Part shown: one piece after another, positions 53,996 through 61,285 of the stretch
How the letters are laid out: each line of letters begins with the position of its first letter
Position numbering within the stretch: the first letter of the stretch is position 1
Notes under the pieces: generated by a model
Seen by the model: only the letters and a program-made list of their open reading frames with translations
The model's database searches: none
Told to the model about the DNA's origin: nothing
Program-made: the position numbers and the translations under genes
NCBI RefSeq assembly: GCF_039537985.1
Contig: NZ_BAABBN010000007.1
Location: 1,240,001 to 1,304,000 of the forward strand
Length of the DNA stretch: 64,000 nt
Source: Litoribacillus peritrichatus
Lineage (GTDB): Bacteria > Pseudomonadota > Gammaproteobacteria > Pseudomonadales > Litoribrevibacteraceae
Direction: 5' to 3'

Positions 53996-55031
53996 GCGCA
54001 CCTCCAGAGCAAGGCTTAACGCTCAGAACTTTCTGGCTTTTATAAGCAAGTCCGATGGCACTAAAGTAATGCGATAGCGACTGCCTAACATTGCCGCCTT
54101 GAGAAATGAAGTGATCGGTAATGCCTTCAAGGTCATCTTTATGGTTTCCGCCAATGAAATACACAAAGGTCAGAATGCCATTTTTATTGGCGAGTAATTC
54201 AGCTTTTACTTTTGCATCATTTACGGTGTACCCGTCAGTAATAACGATAGCCGCCTTCTGATACCCATTGAAGTAACTGCCTGATAGGTCTGAATAGGCA
54301 CTGCTCAGCGCCTTAAAAATATCTGTGCCGCCACTGGCTTCAATATTTTCAAAGCCAAATCCGCCGCCATTGCATTGCTGGTAGTTTTTATGGCCGTATG
54401 TTAAGTCGGAGTTAAAGCTACCAACGGCGCATAGAGCATGCGGCGGCAATGAATTAAGAAAGTTATTGGCTGTGCTCTTAACCGCATCTATATTGCCAGC
54501 CATTGAGCCAGAACGATCAAGCAGTAATGCAATACCAATTTTAGGTGGTGCCTGCTGAACGGTTTTGTAGTCAAAGCACAGCTTTTCACCACTCATAGAA
54601 TAAACCGCGACGCTATCGGGAGGTGGCGAAACAAACTGACCACTGGAATCTCGAAAGCTGGCAACGATGTTGAGCTGCGAAGGGTTTCCTGAGGTTTGAA
54701 TAATCTCGGAGGTTCCACCGCTAAAAGCGACAATGATATTGTTCGACTGATCAATATCGAACCCCGATACGATCTTAATGCCATTGGCATCGACCATTCC
54801 GAACTTGGATATTGTCCTTATGAGAATGTCCGAAGCATCAAGCGAAGGGTCAGTTTTTAATTTCAAAGAAATGGATTTCTCAAAATCATATTTTGATCGA
54901 ATCACAATGATCGGCGCTGAATACTCACTTTTAGATTTAACAGTGATAACAGGCTCATTTGCCAGCAGGTTGGTGTTGCAGAAGGCCGATAGGCCAACTG
55001 CAACTGCGAGGTTTTTAATGAGAGTTTTCAT
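53982..55031 (-). CDS. Exported von Willebrand factor A domain protein
   Basis: A 349-residue protein with a signal peptide (about 1-24, cleavage near LLANEP). A beta-rich region (about 28-158) precedes a VWA domain (about 164-330) with a complete metal-ion adhesion site: DRSGSM at 172-177, T236 in GGTD and D266 in ITDG. VWA domains bind partners in assemblies or surfaces. It overlaps the ATPase start by about 14 bases and lies 14 bases after the lipoprotein gene, so it is a middle member of the operon. The partner is unknown. Confidence 0.85.
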   Translation of the reverse strand: MKTLIKNLAVAVGLSAFCNTNLLANEPVITVKSKSEYSAPIIVIRSKYDFEKSISLKLKTDPSLDASDILIRTISKFGMVDANGIKIVSGFDIDQSNNIIVAFSGGTSEIIQTSGNPSQLNIVASFRDSSGQFVSPPPDSVAVYSMSGEKLCFDYKTVQQAPPKIGIALLLDRSGSMAGNIDAVKSTANNFLNSLPPHALCAVGSFNSDLTYGHKNYQQCNGGGFGFENIEASGGTDIFKALSSAYSDLSGSYFNGYQKAAIVITDGYTVNDAKVKAELLANKNGILTFVYFIGGNHKDDLEGITDHFISQGGNVRQSLSHYFSAIGLAYKSQKVLSVKPCSGGAHATP

Positions 55032-55045
55032 CGATATCCCTCCAC

Positions 55046-55726
55046 CTAAAGCAACGTATTCAGTCGGGACTTCGTTTGCGCCTCACCAAGCAATTCAAAA
55101 TCAATATCGCCACTGCGCGCACGTTTCAAAATTCCGAGTGAGCCAAGATAGGCTTGCAGCACCTTGTCTTGATCGGGGTGAACACGCATAATTTTGAGAG
55201 TGGTGAGTTTGCTGGCGAGATTTGCCAGCGCTAACTCGCTTGGTACTTCTTGAGGCACTACAACGTCAATCGGATCATTACCTTGCTGAAACGGTACATG
55301 AACCGTTGATCCAATCCAGTACAAGCGAATGCTGTCAGGCTGCGTCAGGTTCACCGTTGTTTCAATCTGATCAAACGCCATAACCAAATCCGAAAAGGTC
55401 GGTTTGAACACAATCAGATTTTTAACATCTTCCGCTTGTGAAAGAAGCTGCCCAGCCGTTCCAGACCACGCAATACGGTTAGGCAGTGCGCTCAGAATAA
55501 TGTGAATCTGAGTGTCACTCGTGGCTTTCCTTCGAGAGAGTGAGGTCAATTGCTGAAGTAAGTGAAGCGCGGTATTCAGCGCTTCCCCTTGATCTTCACT
55601 GGCAATGGTTCCGCCATTCTCGATAAGCACGAAGATATCTTCATGAGTTTTAGCTTTGGGAGCCTGCACTTGTTCACCGCAAGCGGTAATGCAAAGGGTA
55701 AGCATAAGAGCGGTTAAATATTTCAT
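55046..55726 (-). CDS. Lipoprotein with VWA-like fold, unknown
   Basis: 226 residues with a lipobox (LCITACGEQ, lipidated cysteine about residue 16). The mature part has alternating strands and helices (THEDIFVLIENGGTI, then IHIILSALPNRIAWSG, then DSIRLYWIGSTV) reminiscent of a Rossmann/VWA fold, but the DxSxS metal site is missing. It starts two bases after the preceding gene and belongs to the ATPase-VWA operon. Its location (periplasmic face of a membrane) would let it meet the exported VWA protein. The fold call is tentative. Confidence 0.65.
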   Translation of the reverse strand: MKYLTALMLTLCITACGEQVQAPKAKTHEDIFVLIENGGTIASEDQGEALNTALHLLQQLTSLSRRKATSDTQIHIILSALPNRIAWSGTAGQLLSQAEDVKNLIVFKPTFSDLVMAFDQIETTVNLTQPDSIRLYWIGSTVHVPFQQGNDPIDVVVPQEVPSELALANLASKLTTLKIMRVHPDQDKVLQAYLGSLGILKRARSGDIDFELLGEAQTKSRLNTLL

Positions 55727-55728
55727 GA

Positions 55729-56322
55729 CTATTTCTCCTCTGACTTAAGGCTTTGGAAGGCGCGTGTAGTGAATAGCGCGAGGATGATGTTGATGACGGC
55801 AATCACTGCGCTCACGCCAATCGCCAGCCCTTTGTTTTGTGCAAGGAATGCCATCACGCCGCTTTCTTGCTGCACCACAAAACCACCTTGAGTGCTTTCT
55901 CGTGCAACGAGTGTGTATAAATTTACGACCTCAAGGCCAATGACCATGATTAAGACCAACCCAGCGATGCTCGCCAAAATCTGATTTTGCGGGTGAGAAA
56001 ACCATTCTTGAGGATCATCCAAGATATTTTGACGATGCACTTCCGCCCAGATGAAGAGCGGCGTTGCCACCGAAAACGTGGCCAGCAGTATTGAGATGAT
56101 GTGAGAGGCATTGGCATCAGGATCGAGCATGCCAAACATCCCTCCCAGAACGGGAAGCTCTGAAAGGTACGTTTCGTTCATCAAGCCTATCGTTTCGGTG
56201 TAGACCGCATAGAACATAATGAACATGGCGGCTTCAAGAGAGATGGCAAAGAGGACTTTGACTACTCCTGAAGGGCTGACGGCTTTCACACCGTCAAACG
56301 GGGATGGTTTGTCGAAGTTCAT
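55729..56322 (-). CDS. Four-helix inner-membrane protein, unknown
   Basis: 197 residues with four clear hydrophobic helices: about 22-42, 76-95, 112-132 and 164-186. Hydrophilic termini and a short cytosolic or periplasmic loop with HPQNQI lie between. No family was recognised. Its ATG overlaps the previous stop (ATGA type) and its stop is two bases before the lipoprotein start, placing it firmly in the operon. It could be a membrane platform for the coupling ATPase or VWA proteins. Confidence 0.65.
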   Translation of the reverse strand: MNFDKPSPFDGVKAVSPSGVVKVLFAISLEAAMFIMFYAVYTETIGLMNETYLSELPVLGGMFGMLDPDANASHIISILLATFSVATPLFIWAEVHRQNILDDPQEWFSHPQNQILASIAGLVLIMVIGLEVVNLYTLVARESTQGGFVVQQESGVMAFLAQNKGLAIGVSAVIAVINIILALFTTRAFQSLKSEEK

Positions 56323-56516
56323 GAGCGCACCTCCTCAGATTTGCGGGACAGCGCATTACGGCAGCCATGCTTGGCACAGTATTCACTGTTGCAGCTATAG
56401 AACTGCTCGCAGCGAAGCTGATCGGCTAACGGCGTGGGTGGTTGTGGTTGCTCATACACGGGGTCATACACCGCTTCGAGCGTGACATTGATTGAAATTA
56501 CTTTGAAATCAGACAT
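56319..56516 (-). CDS. Small cysteine-rich protein, first gene of the operon
   Basis: 65 residues; the second half has four closely spaced cysteines (CEQFYSC, EYC, HGC), suggesting metal binding or disulfides. The strong Shine-Dalgarno GGAGG is seven bases before the ATG but embedded in a predicted leader stem. It overlaps the next gene by four bases, so its translation probably controls the operon. No family was recognised. Confidence 0.6.
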   Translation of the reverse strand: MSDFKVISINVTLEAVYDPVYEQPQPPTPLADQLRCEQFYSCNSEYCAKHGCRNALSRKSEEVRS

Positions 56517-56520
56517 TTAA

Positions 56521-56579
56521 AAGCCTCCAGCCCCTTTGAAAAGGGCGAGTTCGTTGAACTTTTTGGTTCTAAGAGGCTT
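56521..56579 (-). promoter_or_regulatory. Structured leader that could hide the ribosome-binding site
   Basis: On the minus strand AAGCCTC (56573-56579) pairs perfectly with GAGGCTT (56521-56527), enclosing two hairpins: GAAC/GTTC around CAAAAA and CCCTT/AAGGG. The GGAGG of the first gene (56524-56528) sits in the closing stem, so a three-way-junction-like fold could block translation. Confidence 0.5.
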
Positions 56580-56722
56580 CGCGCAAAGCTTGATTTAATC
56601 GTATCTGCTAATTGCCTAGCTGTATCTCCATAAACGGTAAATTTCTTTTTGCACAAATAATGCTAAACTATTGATTAATATCATAAAAATATAAAACTGA
56701 GTGGAATAATTATGAGGGTATT

Positions 56723-57856
56723 ATGCAGGCTGGTAACTCGCACGAATCTCGTAAGTCGTTCTGGTGTGGACATATAGAGAATTGGCTTCAAAATGAGAAT
56801 TGTTCTCAGCAAGCGTATTGCTTGAAGAATGGGTTATCTGAAAGCTCGTTTTCCCGTTGGAAAAGTAAAATTAAGCCGAAGTTACGTCGAGGGAAAACGG
56901 TATCAAAGACAGAGAAATACTGGCGCTTTGAGGTGGATAATTGGATCAAAGATGCTCGCAGATCAAAGAAGGATCGCCTCTCATTCAGTTCGCAATCATA
57001 TTATTGTTTGACTGCGGCGTGCTCCGAAAGCAGTTTTTCAAGATGGAAAAATAAATTTTATCCAGAATTAAAAAATAAAAGACAGAAAAGAAATGAAAAT
57101 TTCGATATGAGGTTAAATCGATTGTCGAAGAAGTCTTTTAAAGCTCTGGTTAGCGGGTTTGTGGATCAAGAATCACCCAAGCAAATAGCTCTCAATATGG
57201 GGATCAGCTTAAAAACATGCTACAAATACTTAAAGATAGTTGAGAGTAAATTTGTGCTAGGAGCAATAGAATACCCCGCGCTGTTTAACGGAGCCGGTAT
57301 CCTGTTGTTTTTCGGACCTCCACCCAATATTCATGAATCTCTACTAGAAAATTACAAAAAGAGGGGCAGAAAGCCCAGCAAAAAAACTTTCTCAAAAATC
57401 CTAAAGAACTCAATTTTGTACAATTCATTATATGATTGGACATCAGACGAGATTTGGTTTTTTTATATGCATGGTTGGATGCTTTTTTTTGAACGTATCT
57501 ATAAAAAAGAGAATGGAGTTGAGGGCGGATTTAGTGAGAAGCACAGAAGATATATAAGAGCTGAGAACCATGAGTCAGATTTGATTGGTAAATTGTGGGA
57601 TGACTATATTCAATCAGGGTTTGACGAGCTGTTGACGGTAGAGACTTGGCATGCAACTTACCACACGCATAAGCATAAAAATTTAGAGCTTCATCGACGC
57701 CAGATGATTTTTGATCTCTCTTGGGTCTTAAAAAATCAGCACCCCATTAAGAGAAGTATTTATTGGGATGAAAATTTTCCAAAGCCTTGTGAAAATGTAA
57801 TGACTGTTGTTAGTGACAGGATTAATAACAGTTTTAATTTATTATTCGGCGGATGA
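56723..57856 (+). CDS. Multi-HTH protein related to transposase regulators
   Basis: 377 residues. Two tandem IS66 TnpA-like helix-turn-helix units are visible (about 11-53 and 66-112; each has a variant of SESSFSRWKSK). A third HTH follows (about 132-172, with SPKQIALNMGISLKTCYKYLK), like the N-terminus of IS1595 transposases. The rest (about 175-377) is unrecognised, with many aromatics, and has no evident DDE triad. The gene is AT-rich compared with its neighbours. It is divergent from the ATPase-VWA operon, so it may be its regulator or a domesticated transposase fragment. GAGGG precedes the ATG. Confidence 0.65.
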   Translation: MQAGNSHESRKSFWCGHIENWLQNENCSQQAYCLKNGLSESSFSRWKSKIKPKLRRGKTVSKTEKYWRFEVDNWIKDARRSKKDRLSFSSQSYYCLTAACSESSFSRWKNKFYPELKNKRQKRNENFDMRLNRLSKKSFKALVSGFVDQESPKQIALNMGISLKTCYKYLKIVESKFVLGAIEYPALFNGAGILLFFGPPPNIHESLLENYKKRGRKPSKKTFSKILKNSILYNSLYDWTSDEIWFFYMHGWMLFFERIYKKENGVEGGFSEKHRRYIRAENHESDLIGKLWDDYIQSGFDELLTVETWHATYHTHKHKNLELHRRQMIFDLSWVLKNQHPIKRSIYWDENFPKPCENVMTVVSDRINNSFNLLFGG

Positions 57857-57870
57857 TTTTCAATATTGTT

Positions 57871-58080
57871 CTAGATGTCTGGTGATGGATTTTCTTGGTC
57901 AGTGGGAGCGAATGTCTTTATGGGCATAGTTTCTGAAGACTGTTGTTGGTTATCAACCTTTATAGATTCCCCCCAGATTTCAGATATTAATGTGTCAGAT
58001 ATTTCTTCAATGGTTGATAAACCTTTGTCAGGGCTGTTTGATAATTGCTCAAAGGTGTTATTTTTGTTGTTTCTGTCCAT
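57871..58080 (-). CDS. Small hypothetical protein
   Basis: 69 residues from the ATG at 58080 (AAAGG eight bases upstream; TTG at 58086 is possible). It is hydrophilic, acidic and Asn/Ser/Gln-rich, probably largely disordered, with no recognised family. It lies convergent to the multi-HTH gene and 63 bases downstream of the integrase stop. It may be cotranscribed with the integrase or be an independent small gene. Confidence 0.45.
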   Translation of the reverse strand: MDRNNKNNTFEQLSNSPDKGLSTIEEISDTLISEIWGESIKVDNQQQSSETMPIKTFAPTDQENPSPDI

Positions 58081-58143
58081 TTGCAAAACCTTTCAGTTTT
58101 ACAGATATCAAAAAACTTTAAGTTTTTTCAATAAAAATCGTGA

Positions 58144-59427
58144 TTAGACGCTAAAAGCGATTTTCTTAAGCCACTCGTGCTTTTTCTCAAGCATGTGACC
58201 ACGGCCGTATTTCGGCCCCGACTTCTTGTGCCCCATAAGTTCGTCGATGACTTCCTCTGGCGCGCCTGCGTCGCGGAGGCGGTCTTTAAAGGTATGGCGC
58301 AACGAATAGAGGGAATGATTTGGTGTTGGCTTTAAATAGTTTTCACGCAAATATTTATTGATGGTCGTGGACGCGGTATCGGCAGTGCGATAATGGTTAA
58401 ATCCACTCGGTAGTTGTTGGAAGGCATGAAGCGCGGCACCAACGAGCGGGATTTTGCGCTCTGAGGTAAGCGTTTTGAGCGCTTTGTTTTCACGCGCGCG
58501 AATCCAAATATAGGGAATAGGCTCATCCAGAACGATATCTTCTTTTGTAAGGCCGATCAGCTCAGATTCCCGCGCGCCAGTATCGGCCATGGCAAATACT
58601 AAAAGCCTCGCCTCATCATTCAATCCATTGAGGGCGTGCTTGGAAAGTAAGACATCTTGAACATAGCTGGCTTCAAAAGGAGGCCGTGATTGCTCCAGTT
58701 CCTTAAGGCGTATTTTTGAAAACTGCACATCAAAATCGGTAGCCACTTCATATTGAAGCCCGACCACCTGAAGCATGTCTTTCACATACATCATGTTCTT
58801 ATTAGCAGTCGCGGCCACGACTTCGCCTTTTTCAATACGATCCATCCACCATTGTCGGAACTGCAAAATGTCAGAGCGCGCAATGGATTTAAGAGGCTTA
58901 TCACCGATAGCGCTGATAAAGTAATTGATGGCAGCAAGGCGCGGATTTTTCCATTTACGGATTTGATGCTCGGACTTATTGGTGAGTCTGTCACGGCATA
59001 GCGGCCAGTATTTGTCCGCACAAGTGCTTAACGGTAACTCTGGCACATCCGTGCCGCCAAGCACGGAAGAGACTGTTTCAGGTTGTTCTATGGCCTTGTT
59101 TGCCGTCTTCAAGCGCTCAACAATTTCTTCTAACGGTTCTTTGGCAATTTCAACGGCATTCTTATAGGCAAAGCCATGGGCTTTTGCGAGCTTGATAGCG
59201 GTGCGATATTCAGCTTCAGGATCAGCTTTGCCATTGCCCTTAATCAGGCTGCGCCAATAATCTTCGATATAGTCGTTATAGATGGCAGCTTTTCGGATGG
59301 CTTCTTTTTCATCTTTGGTGCCCAAAGATATTTTGATGATGGCGCGCTTATCGTAGTCGGACACGTATTCAGGAACGCGCCTGCGATAATAAAAATTCTT
59401 CCCTCTGCAAAATACATAGTTTGCCAT
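58144..59427 (-). CDS. Tyrosine recombinase (phage/island integrase)
   Basis: A 427-residue integrase of the DUF6538 type: N-terminal arm-binding region (YVFCRGKNFYYRRRVPEYV), a SAM-like core-binding domain (about 135-230) and a catalytic domain (about 250-425). Active-site residues are R286 in ADTGARESEL, R377 in YSLRHTF (the HxxR histidine is tyrosine, common in this subfamily), H400 in LMGH and the nucleophile Y407 in KYGRG. Copies of a 9-bp arm motif start four bases upstream of its ATG, and a tRNA-Tyr-like core lies 140 bases upstream, so it sits beside its own attP-like site. Confidence 0.93.
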   Translation of the reverse strand: MANYVFCRGKNFYYRRRVPEYVSDYDKRAIIKISLGTKDEKEAIRKAAIYNDYIEDYWRSLIKGNGKADPEAEYRTAIKLAKAHGFAYKNAVEIAKEPLEEIVERLKTANKAIEQPETVSSVLGGTDVPELPLSTCADKYWPLCRDRLTNKSEHQIRKWKNPRLAAINYFISAIGDKPLKSIARSDILQFRQWWMDRIEKGEVVAATANKNMMYVKDMLQVVGLQYEVATDFDVQFSKIRLKELEQSRPPFEASYVQDVLLSKHALNGLNDEARLLVFAMADTGARESELIGLTKEDIVLDEPIPYIWIRARENKALKTLTSERKIPLVGAALHAFQQLPSGFNHYRTADTASTTINKYLRENYLKPTPNHSLYSLRHTFKDRLRDAGAPEEVIDELMGHKKSGPKYGRGHMLEKKHEWLKKIAFSV

Positions 59428-59430
59428 CCA

Positions 59431-59696
59431 TGTGTCCCAATTTGTAGCCCACCTTGTGTACCATTTTTAGGTAAAGCAAAAATGCGCCTTGGTCAATTGA
59501 AAAGTAAATTTCAATCAATACAACATGTTATCGGGAAAATAGTTAAGATTATGTAAATGAAAATGGTGGAGGGGGCAGGATTCGATTTGAAAAATCTCAT
59601 CTATAATTATGATTTTATTTCAGTGCGTTAGGTGCTTATTAGAAATTACTACTATAAAAATTTGTGTCCCAGTATGTGTACCATTTTGTATCCCAG
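59431..59696 (+). repeat. Six arm-type integrase-binding repeats
   Basis: TGTGTCCCA, TGTAGCCCA and TGTGTACCA (59431-59463), then TGTGTCCCA, TGTGTACCA and TGTATCCCA (59663-59696): six same-orientation copies of TGT(G/A)(T/G)(C/A)CCA, three on each side of the core at 59564-59585. This is the layout of P and P' arms at a tyrosine-integrase attP. Confidence 0.7.
59564..59585 (-). mobile_element. attP-like core matching a tRNA-Tyr 3' end
   Basis: On the minus strand the 22 bases read TCGAATCCTGCC, then CCCTCCACCA: a T-loop, T-stem 3' side, acceptor 3' strand, discriminator A and CCA. Acceptor CCCCTCC implies GGAGGGG at the tRNA 5' end, as in pseudomonad-type tRNA-Tyr. The rest of the tRNA is absent, so this is a core fragment. 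Confidence 0.65.
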
Positions 59697-59699
59697 TTT

Positions 59700-59903
59700 T
59701 TAGAGGTCTGTAGGTTCGAATCCCGTGTGCTTTTCTGCAATTTTTATAGCACGATTTAGGATTTTAACTTTATCTTTTCTATCGTGGTATTCTTTTTCAA
59801 GCCGTTCGAATATCGGTAGGTATTTATCACCATATCGCGCCACAATTTTTGCAGCCTGATGATACGCTCTTTTAATTTGTGCCAAGCTTAATTGATCACT
59901 CAT
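59700..59903 (-). CDS. Small helical protein of the integrase module
   Basis: 67 residues from the ATG at 59903 (AAGGGGA upstream), overlapping the AlpA-like gene by eight bases. It is predominantly helical and charged (IKRAYHQAAKIVARYGDKYLPIFERLEKEYHDRKDKV, split by eye into two helices). The last residues TGFEPTDL are read from sequence resembling an antisense tRNA T-arm, a common sign that a frame crosses an attachment site. The function is unknown. Confidence 0.5.
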   Translation of the reverse strand: MSDQLSLAQIKRAYHQAAKIVARYGDKYLPIFERLEKEYHDRKDKVKILNRAIKIAEKHTGFEPTDL

Positions 59904-60180
59904 GCAGTCCCCTTTGGTGATAGAGGTGCGGGCACTTAATCCATTCATGTAAATCTTTCAGGTAAAACGCTTCGCGAATACGCTTACCTGTTGAGGACAA
60001 TGTTCTAGGTTTTGGGAATGTACCGCAGTCAATGCGCCTTAGTATTTCGTGTTTCGGGATGCCACATAAACGAGCGGCAAGCTTAAGCGGGATAAGCGCA
60101 TTGCTCTGAATCATAAGCGCCGCTGTTACCTGCGCTTCAAAATCTGCCTTGATGCTTTTGCCGTTTAATAACTCATCCAT
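59896..60180 (-). CDS. AlpA-like excisionase/regulator
   Basis: 94 residues. A winged-HTH of the AlpA/MerR-like type is visible: IPLKLAARLCGIPKHEILRRIDCGTFPKPRTLSSTGKRIREAFYLKDLHEWIK, where the helix, FP(K)P turn and R..R..F strand fit the family. AlpA proteins of islands activate integrase expression or act as directionality factors. It lies upstream of the tyrosine integrase on the same strand, separated by the attP-like region. A good ATG at 60180 has GGAAAG upstream. Confidence 0.8.
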   Translation of the reverse strand: MDELLNGKSIKADFEAQVTAALMIQSNALIPLKLAARLCGIPKHEILRRIDCGTFPKPRTLSSTGKRIREAFYLKDLHEWIKCPHLYHQRGLHE

Positions 60181-60504
60181 GGGGCTTTCCTTTTATAGGA
60201 AGCAGCGGTAACAGCAAAATGCCGCATCGCAGCCTTGCACCCATTTATTAACGTTAACTTAGGATGGCCATAAAACAACCAGCCTACGATGACGATAACA
60301 GATAAATACTAATTTTTAGTTAATACCGGCAAGTGTAGCTAAGGATAATCTCGTTATAGATCAGATTGTTGGTTAGAGGTACACAAGGCACGCCCAAAAT
60401 TAAGATTTGTCTGACGTTAGCTTCAAAAAAATTTAGAAAACTGAACAAGGAAATGCAATGGAGTCTTAGTCAATACGCTATTGCATCTCCTTTTATCTAC
60501 ACAT
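60181..60504. other. Intergenic region at the likely edge of the integrase module
   Basis: About 320 bases without a convincing gene. It contains a TTAACGTTAA palindrome near 60249 and an imperfect 11-bp stem (GGAAATGCAAT/ATTGCATCTCC, about 60449-60491) that may terminate the monooxygenase gene. Confidence 0.35.
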
Positions 60505-60801
60505 TCACTTGATAACTACATCAGATCGAAAATACTGCACAATCTCAGTAAGATCTAGAGCAACAAAATCTATAGTATGTTGCTCTCGGAAATGCTGATT
60601 GAAAGCCGCTTCATTTTCAAACCTTTCCCATAACAGAAATCGACACTCATCGTCCAAACACTGATGCAAACTAAATAAACTGCAACCTGACTCTCCGACC
60701 GTATTTTGACATAGCGTTACCAAAGCAGCTTTAGCCTCCGATAACCTTCTTTTGTCCTTTACTCGCAGTTCAGCAGTGATATGGTAGCCTGTTTGTTGCA
60801 T
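60505..60801 (-). CDS. Antibiotic biosynthesis monooxygenase-domain protein
   Basis: A 98-residue ABM-fold protein (YgiN/quinol monooxygenase type): TAELRVKDKRRLSEAKAALVTL, then GCSLFSLHQCLDDECRFLLWERFENEAAFNQHFR with the typical W-E and H residues. Such proteins oxidise quinols or act in redox stress. Its promoter has the 19-bp spacer and dyad of MerR-activated genes, and the merR gene is immediately upstream. AAAGGAG precedes the ATG. Confidence 0.88.
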   Translation of the reverse strand: MQQTGYHITAELRVKDKRRLSEAKAALVTLCQNTVGESGCSLFSLHQCLDDECRFLLWERFENEAAFNQHFREQHTIDFVALDLTEIVQYFRSDVVIK

Positions 60802-60835
60802 TATTCAATACTCCTTTAAATAGCTGTTAAGGAAT

Positions 60836-60866
60836 ATGTTACAAGCTAGAGTTCACTCTAGGTCAA
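60836..60866 (-). promoter_or_regulatory. MerR-type promoter and operator of the monooxygenase gene
   Basis: On the minus strand TTGACC (-35, 60861-60866), a 19-base spacer and TAACAT (-10, 60836-60841). The spacer holds the perfect dyad CTAGAGT-GA-ACTCTAG (60846-60861), and the merR stop codon lies inside it. The over-long spacer with centred dyad is the MerR-family hallmark. Confidence 0.8.
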
Positions 60867-61220
60867 GCTTTTTTCTTTTTCCTCGTACGCTTTAATCTTA
60901 TAATCTACGACAGACAGCTCCTCTCGAAGTTTTTGAATATTTGACTTCAATTTAATCGAGTGATCTATAAGCATGTCTTTTCTTTGAGATATGCTATCGT
61001 CCCCCAAATACCTCAAAGAAGAAAACTGCCTAATCTCGTCTAATGACATGCCTGTAGATTTTAATCTTTGAATCCATTCAATCCAAACTAGATCATCGTT
61101 ACTGTAAACTCTCCTTCCTGAATCGTTTCTTGTGACGTTTTCTAGCAATCCCTCTTTTTCATAGTATCGTAATGTGTGTACCGATAATCCGGATATCTTT
61201 GATATTTCTGAAATATACAA
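60858..61220 (-). CDS. MerR family transcriptional regulator
   Basis: A 120-residue regulator. The winged HTH is ISEISKISGLSVHTLRYYEKEGLL (about 3-26) with the wing GRRVYSNDDLVWIEWIQRLKSTGMSLDEIRQF, and a C-terminal coiled coil follows for dimerisation. No cysteine cluster is seen, so a metal sensor role is unlikely; an organic or quinone-like signal is plausible given the monooxygenase target. The start is TTG at 61220, with weak TAGG upstream. A second TTGACCTA...GCTTGTAACA promoter-like sequence precedes it, hinting at autoregulation. Confidence 0.9.
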   Translation of the reverse strand: MYISEISKISGLSVHTLRYYEKEGLLENVTRNDSGRRVYSNDDLVWIEWIQRLKSTGMSLDEIRQFSSLRYLGDDSISQRKDMLIDHSIKLKSNIQKLREELSVVDYKIKAYEEKEKSLT

Positions 61221-61285
61221 ATGTCGTACCTATATTCTGTTACAAGCGGTGGATTTTAGGTCAATACTAAAGGCGTTAGATATAG

